In this document: positions 40,064 to 49,800 of the stretch, one piece after another
Position numbering within the stretch: position 1 is the stretch's first letter
Layout of the letters: each line of letters begins with the position of its first letter
Assembly: GCA_964654665.1 (NCBI GenBank)
Contig: CAZZKV010000009.1
Span: 1-64,000 of the forward strand
Reading direction: 5' to 3'
Source: CALCKU01 sp964654665
Lineage (GTDB): Bacteria; Pseudomonadota; Alphaproteobacteria; Caulobacterales; Maricaulaceae
Length of the DNA: 64,000 bases
Notes under the pieces: model-generated
What the model was told of the DNA's origin: nothing
Seen by the model: the letters and a program-made list of their open reading frames with translations, nothing else
The model's database searches: none
Program-made: the position numbers and the translations under genes

Positions 40064-42301
40064 TTATTCTTCTTCGGATTTTTTACTGCGGCGACGGCGG
40101 CGTTTAGGTTTGTCACCTTTGTCGCCATCGGATTTTTTACCGCGCGGCTTTTTCTTATCCGCGTCGCCGTCTTTATCTTCGCGCGGCTCGCGGGGGAGTT
40201 CCTCGCCGGTATCCTGATTAACATATTTCATATTCAGGCGAACCTTACCGCGGTCATCAAAACCCATCAGTTTGACATAAACTTCTTGGCCTTCGGAAAC
40301 AACGTCAGATGGATGACCCACCCGCTCGTTTTTCATTTGCGAGACATGGACAAGTCCGTCTTTCTTACCAAAGAAGTTCACGAAAGCACCGAAATCGACA
40401 ACTTTGACGACTTTACCTTTATAGATTGTCCCGACTTCCGGCTCTGCTGTCAGGCTATGAATCCAGTCCATCGCAGCTGTGATAGAGGCTTTATCGGTTG
40501 ACGCAATTTTGATTGTGCCATCATCTTCAACCGAGACGCGGGCCCCTGTAGTGTCAACGATTTCACGGATAACCTTGCCGCCCGTTCCGATGACGTCGCG
40601 GATTTTATCAACCGGAATTTTCATGGTTTCAATACGCGGAGCAAATTCACCAACTTCGCCGCGGCTCTCTTCCAAGGCCTTGTTCATTTCGCCGAGAATA
40701 TGCAGGCGCCCAGCATTGGCTTGTTCCAGAGCGGTTGTCATAATCTCTTCGTTAATACCGGCGATTTTGATATCCATTTGTAAGGATGTGATACCTTCGC
40801 TGGTACCGGCAACTTTAAAGTCCATATCGCCAAGGTGATCTTCATCGCCCAGAATATCAGAGAGAACGGCTATACCATCATCATCTTTAATCAGGCCCAT
40901 AGCAATCCCAGATACCGGACGTTTAAGCGGTACGCCCGCATCCATCATAGCCAAAGAACAACCGCAAACGGTGGCCATAGAGGATGACCCGTTTGATTCC
41001 ATAATTTCTGAAACCAGACGAATCGTATAGGGGAAATCATCCGCTGTTGGCAAAACGGCCTGCAAAGCGCGCCATGCAAGTTTTCCATGGCCAGTTTCGC
41101 GGCGCGATGTGCCGCCCATACGGCCACACTCGCCCACGGAATAAGGCGGGAAATTATAATGCAGCAGGAACTTATTTTTAATGGTCCCGGTTAATTGGTC
41201 GATATATTGTTCATCATCCGATGTGCCCAGTGTTGCTACGCAAAGGGCCTGTGTTTCGCCGCGCGTGAATAGAGCCGAGCCATGCGTGCGGGGTAAAGGG
41301 CCTGCTTCGGCCACAATCGGGCGAACCTGATCAAGTTTACGGCCATCAATACGCTTGCCTGTTTTAATGACAGAGGAGCGAACAGTTTGCGATTCAATCG
41401 ATTTAAACACATCACCAAAGATACCAGAGGCAATACCATCCGGATTATCGTCTGATTGGCCAAGAGCATCCCACGCCGCATCTTTGGCCGCGCCGAGCAA
41501 GGCTTGGCGTTCCATTTTATCAGTTTTCTTATAGGCGGCTTTAATCGCCTTTTCGGCTTGTTTCGCAACAAGTTTCTTTTCAGCAGAATGGTCCGGTGAC
41601 GTAAATTCACGGGCTGGTTTTGCAGCCTTTTTTGCTAATTTACTAATCGCATCAATAACGTCTTGGCAGCTTTCATGTGCATACATAACCGCGCCAAGCA
41701 TCTGTTCTTCGGTCAATTCTTTAGCTTCGGATTCAACCATCATGACAGCATCCGCTGTGCCGGCAACAACCAAATCAAGCTCGCTATCTTCCAGTTCCGG
41801 AATTGTCGGATTAAGGACATAATCCCCGTCGATGAGACCAACACGGGCGGCTGCAATCGGGCCCAAGAAGGGCAAACCAGACAGAGCCAGCGCCGCAGAG
41901 GCGCCGATCATACCAATAATATCAGGTTCGTTTTCACCGTCATGTTGTAAAACTGTAATAACGACTTGAACTTCGTTTTTATAGCCCTTTGGAAAGAGCG
42001 GACGAATAGGACGGTCTGTTAGGCGGGAAATCAGAGTTTCGCGCTCTGTCGGGCGACCTTCGCGTTTAAAATAGCCGCCGGGAATTTTGCCGGCTGCGTA
42101 AAATTTTTCCATGTAATTCACGGTCAATGGGAAAAAATCCATGCCCGGTTTTTGCTTGGATGCGCCGCAAACGGTCGCTAAAAGCTTGGTTTCGCCGTAA
42201 GTACACAGAACGGCTCCATCTGCTTGGCGGGCCATGCCGCCGGTTTCTATAGTGAGAGGGCGTCCGGCCCAATCGATCTCTACTGTGTGTTTATCAAACA
42301 T
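40064..42301 (-). CDS. pnp: Polyribonucleotide nucleotidyltransferase
   Basis: 3'-5' phosphorolytic exoribonuclease of the RNA degradosome, about 745 residues from MFDKHTVEIDW. Two RNase PH domains (AAGKIPGGYFKREGRPTE; FTRGETQALCVATLG and SDILGDEDHLGDMDFK for the active site), a KH domain with IRDVIGTGGKVIREI and an S1 domain (GTIYKGKVVKVVDFGAFVNF) are all present. The C-terminal tail (about 50 residues) is rich in Lys/Arg (KPKRRRRRSKKSEEE), which may bind RNA or RNase E. The frame continues upstream to 42364, but family homology favours 42301. It is downstream of rpsO across a terminator, as in E. coli. Confidence 0.97.
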   Translation of the reverse strand: MFDKHTVEIDWAGRPLTIETGGMARQADGAVLCTYGETKLLATVCGASKQKPGMDFFPLTVNYMEKFYAAGKIPGGYFKREGRPTERETLISRLTDRPIRPLFPKGYKNEVQVVITVLQHDGENEPDIIGMIGASAALALSGLPFLGPIAAARVGLIDGDYVLNPTIPELEDSELDLVVAGTADAVMMVESEAKELTEEQMLGAVMYAHESCQDVIDAISKLAKKAAKPAREFTSPDHSAEKKLVAKQAEKAIKAAYKKTDKMERQALLGAAKDAAWDALGQSDDNPDGIASGIFGDVFKSIESQTVRSSVIKTGKRIDGRKLDQVRPIVAEAGPLPRTHGSALFTRGETQALCVATLGTSDDEQYIDQLTGTIKNKFLLHYNFPPYSVGECGRMGGTSRRETGHGKLAWRALQAVLPTADDFPYTIRLVSEIMESNGSSSMATVCGCSLAMMDAGVPLKRPVSGIAMGLIKDDDGIAVLSDILGDEDHLGDMDFKVAGTSEGITSLQMDIKIAGINEEIMTTALEQANAGRLHILGEMNKALEESRGEVGEFAPRIETMKIPVDKIRDVIGTGGKVIREIVDTTGARVSVEDDGTIKIASTDKASITAAMDWIHSLTAEPEVGTIYKGKVVKVVDFGAFVNFFGKKDGLVHVSQMKNERVGHPSDVVSEGQEVYVKLMGFDDRGKVRLNMKYVNQDTGEELPREPREDKDGDADKKKPRGKKSDGDKGDKPKRRRRRSKKSEEE

Positions 42302-42386
42302 ATCGTACAAGTTCTTTCTTTCAACGTACATATAATCGGCAGATATCTGCCGTTTGGACGCCACATGCGTCCAGCGCTAGATGCGC

Positions 42387-42415
42387 AAAAGGCCACCCCC
42401 ATGGTGGCCTTTGGT
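42387..42415 (-). terminator. Terminator between rpsO and pnp
   Basis: AAAGGCCACC (42388-42397) pairs with GGTGGCCTTT (42403-42412) around a 5-nt loop; on the minus strand the hairpin ends in TTTT. It should limit read-through from rpsO into pnp, so pnp may depend on partial read-through or on its own promoter in the 85 nt between. Confidence 0.8.
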
Positions 42416-42432
42416 TTTGAGGGTCAATTCGC

Positions 42433-42702
42433 CTAGCGGCGCAGTCCCAGTTTCTGGATAAGGTCCTGATAACGGCCCTCATCTTTTTTCTTAAGATAGG
42501 CCTGAAGACTCCGGCGTTTATTGACCATTGTAATGAGGCCGCGGCGCGAGTGGTTGTCTTTGTGGTTGGTCTTAAGATGTTCCGTCAGATTAACAATGCG
42601 TTCTGTTAGAACCGCAATTTGTACTTCGGGGGATCCTGTATCGCCGGGTTTCACGGCATATTCAGATATTAGCGCTGCTTTGCGCTCGGGGGTAATCGAC
42701 AT
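42433..42702 (-). CDS. rpsO: 30S ribosomal protein S15
   Basis: Primary 16S rRNA-binding protein of 89 residues. Conserved segments TGSPEVQIAVLTERI, LTEHLKTNHKDNHSRRGL and RRSLQAYLKKKD are complete, length is standard. It binds the platform of the 30S subunit. It lies 17 nt downstream of truB and ahead of pnp, the standard order. S15 often represses its own translation, though no leader pseudoknot was identified here. Confidence 0.98.
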   Translation of the reverse strand: MSITPERKAALISEYAVKPGDTGSPEVQIAVLTERIVNLTEHLKTNHKDNHSRRGLITMVNKRRSLQAYLKKKDEGRYQDLIQKLGLRR

Positions 42703-42719
42703 CGTGTTCTCCGTTTTGT

Positions 42720-43619
42720 TTACATATTAAAAACCCGCCGAGGCCATAATTGACCGTCTTTGGGCTGACAAAGCGCAACAGGCGTGTCTCCGTTCATGAC
42801 CAGAACCCAAGGGGTCGTGGTTAAATCAAGAGGACAGACTATTGTGCGTCCGTATTTCAGATCCTTGGCATCAGGCTCTGCTGCGGCTAGCACCGGGATG
42901 TCGTCCAGTGCAGTCTTGACAGGGCTTAAAGCCTCTAAAACGCGGCCCTCATAGGCGAGATTTTCCAGCGCGTCTAGCGAAAAAGATATCGGTTGTGTAA
43001 AGGCGCCCACGCGGGTACGGCGCAGGCGTGTGACATGACCACAGGCTCCCAGTTTTGCCGCTATATCGCGCGCCAGCGAGCGGATATAGGTACCTTTGCC
43101 GCAGGTGACGATAAATTGGGCTGTATCTGGGGCGTAATCCACCAGATCAAAATTTGTGACAGTAACCGCGCGCGATTTTAGCCTAACCGTTTCGCCAGCG
43201 CGCGCCAGATCATAGGCCCGCTTACCAGCGATCTTGATAGCTGAAAACCGCGGCGGGGTTTGCGATATCAGTCCTGTAAATTCTGGCAGCACAGCCTCTA
43301 TCGCCGCTTTATGGGGGCGTATATCCGATGATTGTGTGACGGTGCCTTCACTGTCCCATGTATCGGTATTCTGGCCCCAAGTCAGGGTGAATTCATATTC
43401 CTTTTGGGCATCCATCATAAAGGGAACGGTCTTGGTTGCTTCGCCCAGCGCAATTGGCAATATACCACTTGCCAGCGGGTCCAGCGTTCCGGCATGACCG
43501 GCCTTTTGGGCTTTAAATAACCATCGAATTTTTCCAACAGCCTGCGTTGAGGTCATGCCCAAAGGTTTGTCAAAATTCACCCACCCATGGACGGGATTAC
43601 CTTTGCGTTTGCGAGGCAT
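42720..43619 (-). CDS. truB: tRNA pseudouridine(55) synthase
   Basis: Makes pseudouridine 55 in the T-loop of tRNAs. The protein is about 299 residues from MPRKRKGNPVHGWVNFDKP. The catalytic Asp is in HAGTLDPLASGILPIALG, and GKRAYDLARAG and CGKGTYIRSLARDI are family signatures. The frame runs upstream into rbfA, but the ATG at 43619, 19 nt after the rbfA stop, gives the expected N-terminus. Part of the nusA-infB operon. Confidence 0.96.
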   Translation of the reverse strand: MPRKRKGNPVHGWVNFDKPLGMTSTQAVGKIRWLFKAQKAGHAGTLDPLASGILPIALGEATKTVPFMMDAQKEYEFTLTWGQNTDTWDSEGTVTQSSDIRPHKAAIEAVLPEFTGLISQTPPRFSAIKIAGKRAYDLARAGETVRLKSRAVTVTNFDLVDYAPDTAQFIVTCGKGTYIRSLARDIAAKLGACGHVTRLRRTRVGAFTQPISFSLDALENLAYEGRVLEALSPVKTALDDIPVLAAAEPDAKDLKYGRTIVCPLDLTTTPWVLVMNGDTPVALCQPKDGQLWPRRVFNM

Positions 43620-43638
43620 GGCTTTGCATTTACCGTGT

Positions 43639-44028
43639 TTAGCCCAAGTCTTGTTGGACTTTGGGTTGGCTGAGTAATTTTTGCATTTCTGTGGCGGTTT
43701 CAAAACTGGTGTCGGCGACAAATTTTAACCGTGGTGTGGATTTCATTTCCATTTCTTTGCCCAGACGTCCACGCAGAAAACTGGCACAGCGCGTGAGCGC
43801 GGCTATCACTATATCCGTATCCTTACCATTGTGATGTCCGCCCAAAGGCGCGGCATAGACAATGGCATGTTTTAAGTCGGGCGAGGCGCGCACTTCGGAT
43901 ATTGTGACGCTGACACCATGCAGATCAGGGTCGCGCAGATTTTCTTTGGTAATAATATCGGACAAGGCCCGGCGAATTAATTCGCCGGCTTTTAATTGTC
44001 GCTGGGTTGGTGCCTTATGTTTCGGCAT
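43639..44028 (-). CDS. rbfA: 30S ribosome-binding factor RbfA
   Basis: Cold-shock-related 30S maturation factor of 129 residues with a KH-like fold: QLKAGELIRRALSDIITKENLRDPDL, VTISEVRASPDLKHAIVYA and RLKFVADTSFE. It lies 17 nt after infB and before truB, the conserved order. Confidence 0.96.
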   Translation of the reverse strand: MPKHKAPTQRQLKAGELIRRALSDIITKENLRDPDLHGVSVTISEVRASPDLKHAIVYAAPLGGHHNGKDTDIVIAALTRCASFLRGRLGKEMEMKSTPRLKFVADTSFETATEMQKLLSQPKVQQDLG

Positions 44029-44045
44029 AGTAGTCTTGCCGAGAT

Positions 44046-46556
44046 TTACTCAACATCCTCAAGCTTACGATCCAGCATTTCAACGGTGAAACATTCTATT
44101 TGATCGCCCTTGCGCAGATCGTAATATCCTTCAAAACCCATACCGCATTCCATACCGGCTTGAACTTTCGGCACTTCGTCCTTGAACCGTTTGAGCGTTG
44201 AAAGCTCGCCTTCGTGAATGACAACATCGTCGCGTAACAGGCGTACGCCGGATCCGCGCTCAACGCGCCCTTCGGTGACTTTACAGCCAGCAACCTTGCC
44301 CAATTTTGAGATATTAAACACTTCGAGAATTTCAGCGTAACCAATAAATGTCTCGCGGCGTTCTTGCTTAAGCATACCTTGGAGCGCGCTTTTGATTTCT
44401 TCGAGCAAGTCATAAATGATCGAATAATATCGAATTTCTACACCTTCGCGTTCGGCTAAATCCTTGGCTTGGCGATTGGCGCGTACATTAAAAGCAATGA
44501 TAGGTGCGCCAGAAGATTTGGCCAACATAACATCGCTTTCGGAAATACCGCCCGCAGCACTATAAATTACGCGGGCTTTAACTTCGGAATTTCCAAGACT
44601 TTCCAGAGAGGATTTAATGGCTTCCGCAGAGCCCTGAACATCGGCTTTAACCAGTAATAACATTTCTTCGGATGTTTTATCGGCCAGCTTGGCCATCATC
44701 ATTTCCATAGAGGCCATGGCGGACGGGGCGGCGACTTGTGAGGCGCGTTTCTGGCGCAGGCGATATTCGGTAATTTCGCGAGCTTTAGCCTCATTGCCAA
44801 CAACCGCGAAAGGCTCGCCTGGCGCGGGTGCACCGTCCAGCCCCATAATTTCCACAGGGGTCGATGGTCCGGCCTCTTTAAGACGGGCATCGCGTTCATC
44901 CATCATAGCTTTGACTTTGCCCCAATATTCGCCCGCCACTACAATATCGCCGCGTTTTAATGTTCCGCGTTTGACAAGGGCTGTTGAAACCGGGCCGCGA
45001 CCCTTCTCAATTTTGGACTCAATGACAAGACCATCGGCATTGCGCTTCGGATTGGCTTTAAGCTCCATAAGCTCGGCTTGGTTGGTAATGGCTTCGGCTA
45101 GATCATCAAGGCCGGTTTTTTCTTTGGCTGAAACTTTGACCGCTTGAGTATCCCCGGACATGGATTCGGTGATGACATTATGTTGCAAGAGGTCCGTTTC
45201 CACCTTTTGCGGATTGGCTTCATAAGCATCCATTTTATTGATGGCGACAATAATCGGCGTATCTGCCGCTTGGGCATGTTTAATACTTTCGATTGTTTGC
45301 GGCATGATGCCATCATCGGCGGCGACAACCAGTACAACAATATCGACGGCTTGTGCGCCGCGTGTGCGCATTTCGGTAAAGGCGGCATGACCCGGTGTAT
45401 CGAGAACCGTGATAGCTTGGCCCGATTTTAGATTAAGCTGATAGGCCCCGATATGCTGGGTAATACCACCGGCTTCGCCCGCGGCTACATCGGTTGTGCG
45501 CAGCGCATCAAGCAAGGATGTTTTTCCATGATCAACGTGACCCATAATGGCGACAACAGGGGCGCGCGGTTCTAGATTGGCATCATCTTCGGGTTTGTCA
45601 TCTTGCAGGAAGTTGTCTTCGACATCAGATTCCGCAACCCGTTTCACCTTATGGCCAAAATCTTCAACAATAAGCTGGGCTGTATCAGCATCCAGAACAT
45701 CATTGATATTCATCATACTGCCTTGTTTCATCAGATATTTTACAACATCTGCGCCGCGTTCTGTCATACGTTGAGCCAATTCGCCTACTGTAATGGCTTC
45801 GGGGACAATAACTTCCCGAATGACTTTTTCACGGCCACCGCCGCCGCCCATTTGGCGTTGTTTTTCGCGCTCGCGTGCGCGTCGCATCGACGCCAGAGAG
45901 CGTTGACGTTCGTCATCTCCGGATAAGGCCGAGACAATTGTCAATTTACCGCGCCGACGGCGGTCATCGCCTTTCGGATTACGTGATGGTTTCGAAGGTG
46001 CGTTGGCGCGCGCTTTTTTAATGCGCCCACCTGCTTGTTCCAATGCGCTGCGTTCATCTTTAATCTGTTCGACAACAGGAGCTCGTTTAACTAATTTGGC
46101 CTGAGCTTGTTCTTGGCGCACACGTTCAGCCTCTTCGGCTTCCATTCGGCGTAATTCGGCTTCTTCTTCAGCTTTTTTCTTGGCTTCCAAGGCGGCGCGT
46201 TCTTCGTCCATCCGGCGTTTGCGCTCGGCCTCATCAGCACGGCGTTTTTCATCGCGCTTATTTTGTTCGGACGCGGCTTGCGATAAAGCCTTTTGGCGCT
46301 TGATATATTCTGCTTTTGACAGGCCTAACGCTTTGGCTGCCTCGGCCGCCTCGTCAATTTCGACAACCGGTTTTGCTGTTTCATCGGCTGTCGGTGCCGG
46401 TTTGCCCGGTCCGCCAATGATCCGCCGTTTTTTCTTTTCAACAACGACGGCTTTTGTTCGCCCGCCTGAGAAATTTTGGCGCACCGTACCGCCACCCTTT
46501 TTCAGAGTTAAGGGGCGCCGCGGGGCAGAGGTGTTCTTATCGTTACTATCGCTCAT
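44046..46556 (-). CDS. infB: Translation initiation factor IF-2
   Basis: GTPase of 836 residues that places initiator tRNA on the ribosome. A long, highly charged N-terminal region (about 1-260, with Lys/Glu/Arg-rich helices such as ERKRRMDEERAALEAKKKAEEEAEL) precedes the G domain: G1 GHVDHGKTSLLD, G3 DTPGHAAF, G4 NKMD. C-terminal domains C1 and C2 end in GYYDLRKGDQIECF. Size and domain order are normal for Alphaproteobacteria. Confidence 0.98.
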   Translation of the reverse strand: MSDSNDKNTSAPRRPLTLKKGGGTVRQNFSGGRTKAVVVEKKKRRIIGGPGKPAPTADETAKPVVEIDEAAEAAKALGLSKAEYIKRQKALSQAASEQNKRDEKRRADEAERKRRMDEERAALEAKKKAEEEAELRRMEAEEAERVRQEQAQAKLVKRAPVVEQIKDERSALEQAGGRIKKARANAPSKPSRNPKGDDRRRRGKLTIVSALSGDDERQRSLASMRRAREREKQRQMGGGGGREKVIREVIVPEAITVGELAQRMTERGADVVKYLMKQGSMMNINDVLDADTAQLIVEDFGHKVKRVAESDVEDNFLQDDKPEDDANLEPRAPVVAIMGHVDHGKTSLLDALRTTDVAAGEAGGITQHIGAYQLNLKSGQAITVLDTPGHAAFTEMRTRGAQAVDIVVLVVAADDGIMPQTIESIKHAQAADTPIIVAINKMDAYEANPQKVETDLLQHNVITESMSGDTQAVKVSAKEKTGLDDLAEAITNQAELMELKANPKRNADGLVIESKIEKGRGPVSTALVKRGTLKRGDIVVAGEYWGKVKAMMDERDARLKEAGPSTPVEIMGLDGAPAPGEPFAVVGNEAKAREITEYRLRQKRASQVAAPSAMASMEMMMAKLADKTSEEMLLLVKADVQGSAEAIKSSLESLGNSEVKARVIYSAAGGISESDVMLAKSSGAPIIAFNVRANRQAKDLAEREGVEIRYYSIIYDLLEEIKSALQGMLKQERRETFIGYAEILEVFNISKLGKVAGCKVTEGRVERGSGVRLLRDDVVIHEGELSTLKRFKDEVPKVQAGMECGMGFEGYYDLRKGDQIECFTVEMLDRKLEDVE

Positions 46557-46639
46557 TCTATCTCACTTTTAGGCCGGTCATAACTCCAACCTGTTGGGTG
46601 CCGTAACCTAACGGCGTTTCAGACTTATTCAACTGTCAA

Positions 46640-47446
46640 TCACGGGGCTGTCCCGCTTTTTTCAGAGAGTGTTTTTGCCGCATTTTTTATTCGCGGTTCA
46701 TATAGTTTATCAGGCCATTCGGCGGGTATCATATCGACAAAGCCCGACAAACGGTGGACATGGGTTTTCAAACTGCGGGCAAAACCACCGGGACAGACAC
46801 CAATATGGACGACATGGTCACGTTGTAAAGCTTTGCCAAGATCCTGTGCGGTAAAGCACCCAATGACCGGTGGCAGGGGGGCATTCATTTCATGGGCAAT
46901 GGCTTTAGACAATGTACGGATTTTCCCGCGACCATCATCCGAACCATCGCGCGCTTCTATACGAAAGGCTAAAGGCATTCCGGTGGCCATAGATTTTACT
47001 TGGTCATACCCTAACGCCAGATGACCCGCTTTATGTGCCATAGAGAGTGTTCCTAAAAGGCGGCGTTTCAAGATGGTTTCTGTTAGGGTGGTTAAATCAT
47101 CGGGGCGGATACATTTGCGTTTAAACGCACGGGTAAAGGCTTTACGATCCGCTTTATCTAAGTCGGCGCAATTGGCGCTGACCCAAACGCCGCGTCCGGG
47201 CAGTTTTTCTGTCACGTCAGGCGTGACGACGTTATCCGGCGAGAGGACAAAGCGGATCATATCGCGGCGTTCACGCACGCTTTGCCGTATAATGCATTTA
47301 CGCTCGCGTGGTTTATGGCCGCGCCGATCCGGGCCGTAATTATCCTCCGTTTCAACCATAGCCATATCGCCCACAGCAAATTCATCCTGAGCCGAGGTTG
47401 GGTTTTGGGCCTTATCGGCAGGGGATATGACGCAAGCCGGGCTCAT
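46640..47446 (-). CDS. YlxR-family (DUF448) RNA-binding protein with L7Ae-like half
   Basis: Protein of 268 residues between nusA and infB. The N-terminal part contains the YlxR/DUF448 fold (HKPRERKCIIRQSVRERRDMIRFVLSPDN ... GRGVWVSANCADLDKA) and the middle a small L7Ae-like RNA-binding domain (LLGTLSMAHKAGHLALGYDQVK). The C-terminus is unclassified. YlxR is reported to bind RNA or to modulate RNase P in some bacteria; the role here is inferred from position. The start at 47446 lies 2 nt after the nusA stop. A later Met (MAMVETEDN) is an alternative. Confidence 0.9.
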   Translation of the reverse strand: MSPACVISPADKAQNPTSAQDEFAVGDMAMVETEDNYGPDRRGHKPRERKCIIRQSVRERRDMIRFVLSPDNVVTPDVTEKLPGRGVWVSANCADLDKADRKAFTRAFKRKCIRPDDLTTLTETILKRRLLGTLSMAHKAGHLALGYDQVKSMATGMPLAFRIEARDGSDDGRGKIRTLSKAIAHEMNAPLPPVIGCFTAQDLGKALQRDHVVHIGVCPGGFARSLKTHVHRLSGFVDMIPAEWPDKLYEPRIKNAAKTLSEKSGTAP

Positions 47447-47448
47447 AT

Positions 47449-49098
47449 TTATCCAGCGACAACCTCTTGTACGGCTTCTTCTGCGGCGACAATGGGGTTA
47501 CCCTGTTCATCCAGTTCAACCTCGGGTTCTGGGTTTAGTGCAGAGGCGTCAATCCAGCCGGCTTTCACGCGGGCTTGCATAATAAGCATATTGGCATCGG
47601 GTTCCGACATGGCAAAACTTTCCAAAATACCCGGTTCGCGCACTTTTTCGCCATTTTTAATTTCGACATAACCGCGTAGGTCATCCGGAATTAATCCGGC
47701 AAGATCTTCAACGGATTTAATGTCGTTTTCCCCAAAGAGAACCGTCATGGGTAATGTCACGCCTTCGATTTCCAGAACATCATCCTCGACGCCTAGGGTT
47801 TTGCGTTTGGCATCTTGTTCGGCGGCAATACGGGCCAGATATTCGCGCGCGCGGGTTTGTAACTCGGCGGCTGTTTCTTGGTCAAATCCTTCAATGGATG
47901 TAAGTTCGTCTTCGGCAACATAGCCAACCTCTTCCATAGTTTCGAAACCTTCGGAGACAAGGAGCTGTGCGATCATTTCGTCAACGTCCAATCCAGTCAT
48001 AAATAACTCGGAACGTTCTTGGAATTCTTTCTGACGACGCTCGGATTCCTGTTCTTCTGTCAGAATATCAATGGCCCAACCTGAGAGTTGTGACGCGAGG
48101 CGGACATTTTGACCGCGGCGACCAATAGCAAGCGATAGTTGATCATCAGGAACAACAACCTCGATCCGGTTGTCATCTTCGTCGATCACGACTTTGGCCA
48201 CTTCGGCCGGTTGCAAGGCATTGACGATAAAGCTGGCGACATCATCATTCCATGGGATAATATCAATGCGCTCGCCTTGTAATTCATTGACTACGGCCTG
48301 AACACGCGAGCCACGCATGCCGACACACGCCCCAACAGGGTCAATGGACCCATCATTGGAATAGACCGCAATTTTTGCACGGCTACCCGGATCGCGGGCA
48401 ACGGATACAATTTGGATAACCCCGTCGTAAACTTCAGGCACTTCTTGAGAAAAGAGTTGCGCCATAAATTGCGGATGGGCGCGCGAGAGGAAAATTTGCG
48501 AACCGCGCGGTTCTTCGCGCACATCATAAATGTAAGCGCGGATACGATCTCCTGATTTTACATTTTCGCGCGGCAAGGCCTGCTCGCGGCGGATAACCCC
48601 TTCGGCGCGGCCGAGATCGACAATGATATGGCCATATTCGACACGCTTGACGATACCATTGATGATTTCACCAATACGGTCTTTAAATTCGGCATATTGG
48701 CGGGCGCGTTCAGCATCGCGTACTTTTTGCATAATAACCTGTTTAGCCATTTGCGACTGAACACGGCCAAATTCGATGGGGGGCAATGGTGTTACAAATT
48801 CATAGCCGATTTCCGCATCGGGATTATCCATTTTCGCGGTGGCTAATTCAATCTCCGTAGCGTCATTTTCAACGTCTTCAACAACGGTAATGACACGTTT
48901 TAGATCCATCTCACCGGTAACAGGGTTTAATTTGGCCCGAATATCTTGTTCGCTGCCATAACGCAGTCGCGCCGCTTTTTGGATGGCTTCTTCAATAGCC
49001 TCTAAAACAATGGCTTTATCGATAGATTTTTCCTGTGCAACCGCATTGGCGATTTGAATAAGCTCCAGCTTATTAGCACTAATTCCAGCTGTTGACAT
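47449..49098 (-). CDS. nusA: Transcription termination/antitermination factor NusA
   Basis: RNA polymerase-associated factor of 549 residues. NusA N-domain (LIQIANAVAQEKSIDKAIVLEAIEEAIQKAARLRYG), S1 domain (GIVKRVEYGHIIVDLGRAEGVI), KH1 and KH2 (GACVGMRGSRVQAVVNELQGERIDIIPW; LAIGRRGQNVRLASQLSGW), then two acidic C-terminal helix-hairpin-helix repeats (from about residue 350) as in E. coli NusA. It lies 12 nt after rimP. Confidence 0.98.
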   Translation of the reverse strand: MSTAGISANKLELIQIANAVAQEKSIDKAIVLEAIEEAIQKAARLRYGSEQDIRAKLNPVTGEMDLKRVITVVEDVENDATEIELATAKMDNPDAEIGYEFVTPLPPIEFGRVQSQMAKQVIMQKVRDAERARQYAEFKDRIGEIINGIVKRVEYGHIIVDLGRAEGVIRREQALPRENVKSGDRIRAYIYDVREEPRGSQIFLSRAHPQFMAQLFSQEVPEVYDGVIQIVSVARDPGSRAKIAVYSNDGSIDPVGACVGMRGSRVQAVVNELQGERIDIIPWNDDVASFIVNALQPAEVAKVVIDEDDNRIEVVVPDDQLSLAIGRRGQNVRLASQLSGWAIDILTEEQESERRQKEFQERSELFMTGLDVDEMIAQLLVSEGFETMEEVGYVAEDELTSIEGFDQETAAELQTRAREYLARIAAEQDAKRKTLGVEDDVLEIEGVTLPMTVLFGENDIKSVEDLAGLIPDDLRGYVEIKNGEKVREPGILESFAMSEPDANMLIMQARVKAGWIDASALNPEPEVELDEQGNPIVAAEEAVQEVVAG

Positions 49099-49110
49099 TG
49101 TCGTCTCTCC

Positions 49111-49656
49111 CTATGGATCTTGCTGTGGGTCTTGGGGGGTAATCGGGGATGCGTTTTTGGCTTTTTGGCCCGCTTCAATCAACGCATCAGTAATGAGTAA
49201 TTTGGCTTCGCTAAGCCATGCAAAAGGTATTTCAGCGGTTTCATCTTCGCCGTCCAGATCAATTTCAATATTGTCGGCATCTGTGCCAACTAATATACCA
49301 CGAAACCGTTTTCGCCCTTCGACAAGACGGTCTAGCTCTAGCCGGGCTAGGTGGCCGGCGTAAGTTTCAAAATCGGCTAAATCGGTTAGCGGGCGATCCA
49401 GTCCGGGCGAGGAAACTTCCAATATATAGGCATCGCGCAGCGGGTCTTCGATTTCCAAAGCAGCAGATAGTTCCCGCGAAAGCGTAGCACAATTATCGAC
49501 GCTCATTTGACCATCGGATTGGCGTTCGGCCATGATTTGTACGGTTTTACGATTGCCCGCCATGACGCGCACGCGCACAATTGTCAGGCCCATGTCCTGT
49601 GCAATCGGTTCTGCGAGCGCAAGAATACGTTCATCTATATCCGTCTTTGTTTTCAT
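49111..49656 (-). CDS. rimP: Ribosome maturation factor RimP
   Basis: 30S maturation factor of 181 residues. Typical motifs: LAEPIAQDMGLTIVRVRVM near the start, SVDNCATLSRELSAALE, YILEVSSPGLDRPL and an Sm-like C-terminal domain. First gene of the rimP-nusA-ylxR-infB-rbfA-truB-rpsO-pnp transcription unit. A terminator upstream (49687-49712) separates it from trmB. Confidence 0.96.
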   Translation of the reverse strand: MKTKTDIDERILALAEPIAQDMGLTIVRVRVMAGNRKTVQIMAERQSDGQMSVDNCATLSRELSAALEIEDPLRDAYILEVSSPGLDRPLTDLADFETYAGHLARLELDRLVEGRKRFRGILVGTDADNIEIDLDGEDETAEIPFAWLSEAKLLITDALIEAGQKAKNASPITPQDPQQDP

Positions 49657-49686
49657 TCATCGTCCTATTGATCTCTTTTCAGGCAA

Positions 49687-49732
49687 TAAAAAAGGCGGCC
49701 TTTTGGGCCACCCTGCTTACATCCTGTGTAAG
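49687..49732 (-). terminator. Terminator of trmB, with a second hairpin
   Basis: On the minus strand GGTGGCC (49712-49706) pairs with GGCCGCC (49700-49694), one G-U wobble, around a 5-nt loop, followed by TTTTTT. Just before it CTTACA/TGTAAG (49732-49727 / 49721-49716) forms another hairpin. Confidence 0.82.
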
Positions 49733-49800
49733 AGGCATTTGTCTTAGCCGCCCTATAGAACAGATTAACGGCTTTGTCGATAGTCTGTCGTGTTTTTCTT

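Noticed and set aside
46180..46572. A 130-codon plus-strand frame opposite the N-terminal region of infB
   Set aside because: Produced by the Lys/Glu/Arg-rich repeats of IF-2 read backwards (Ser/Ala/Arg-rich), not a gene.
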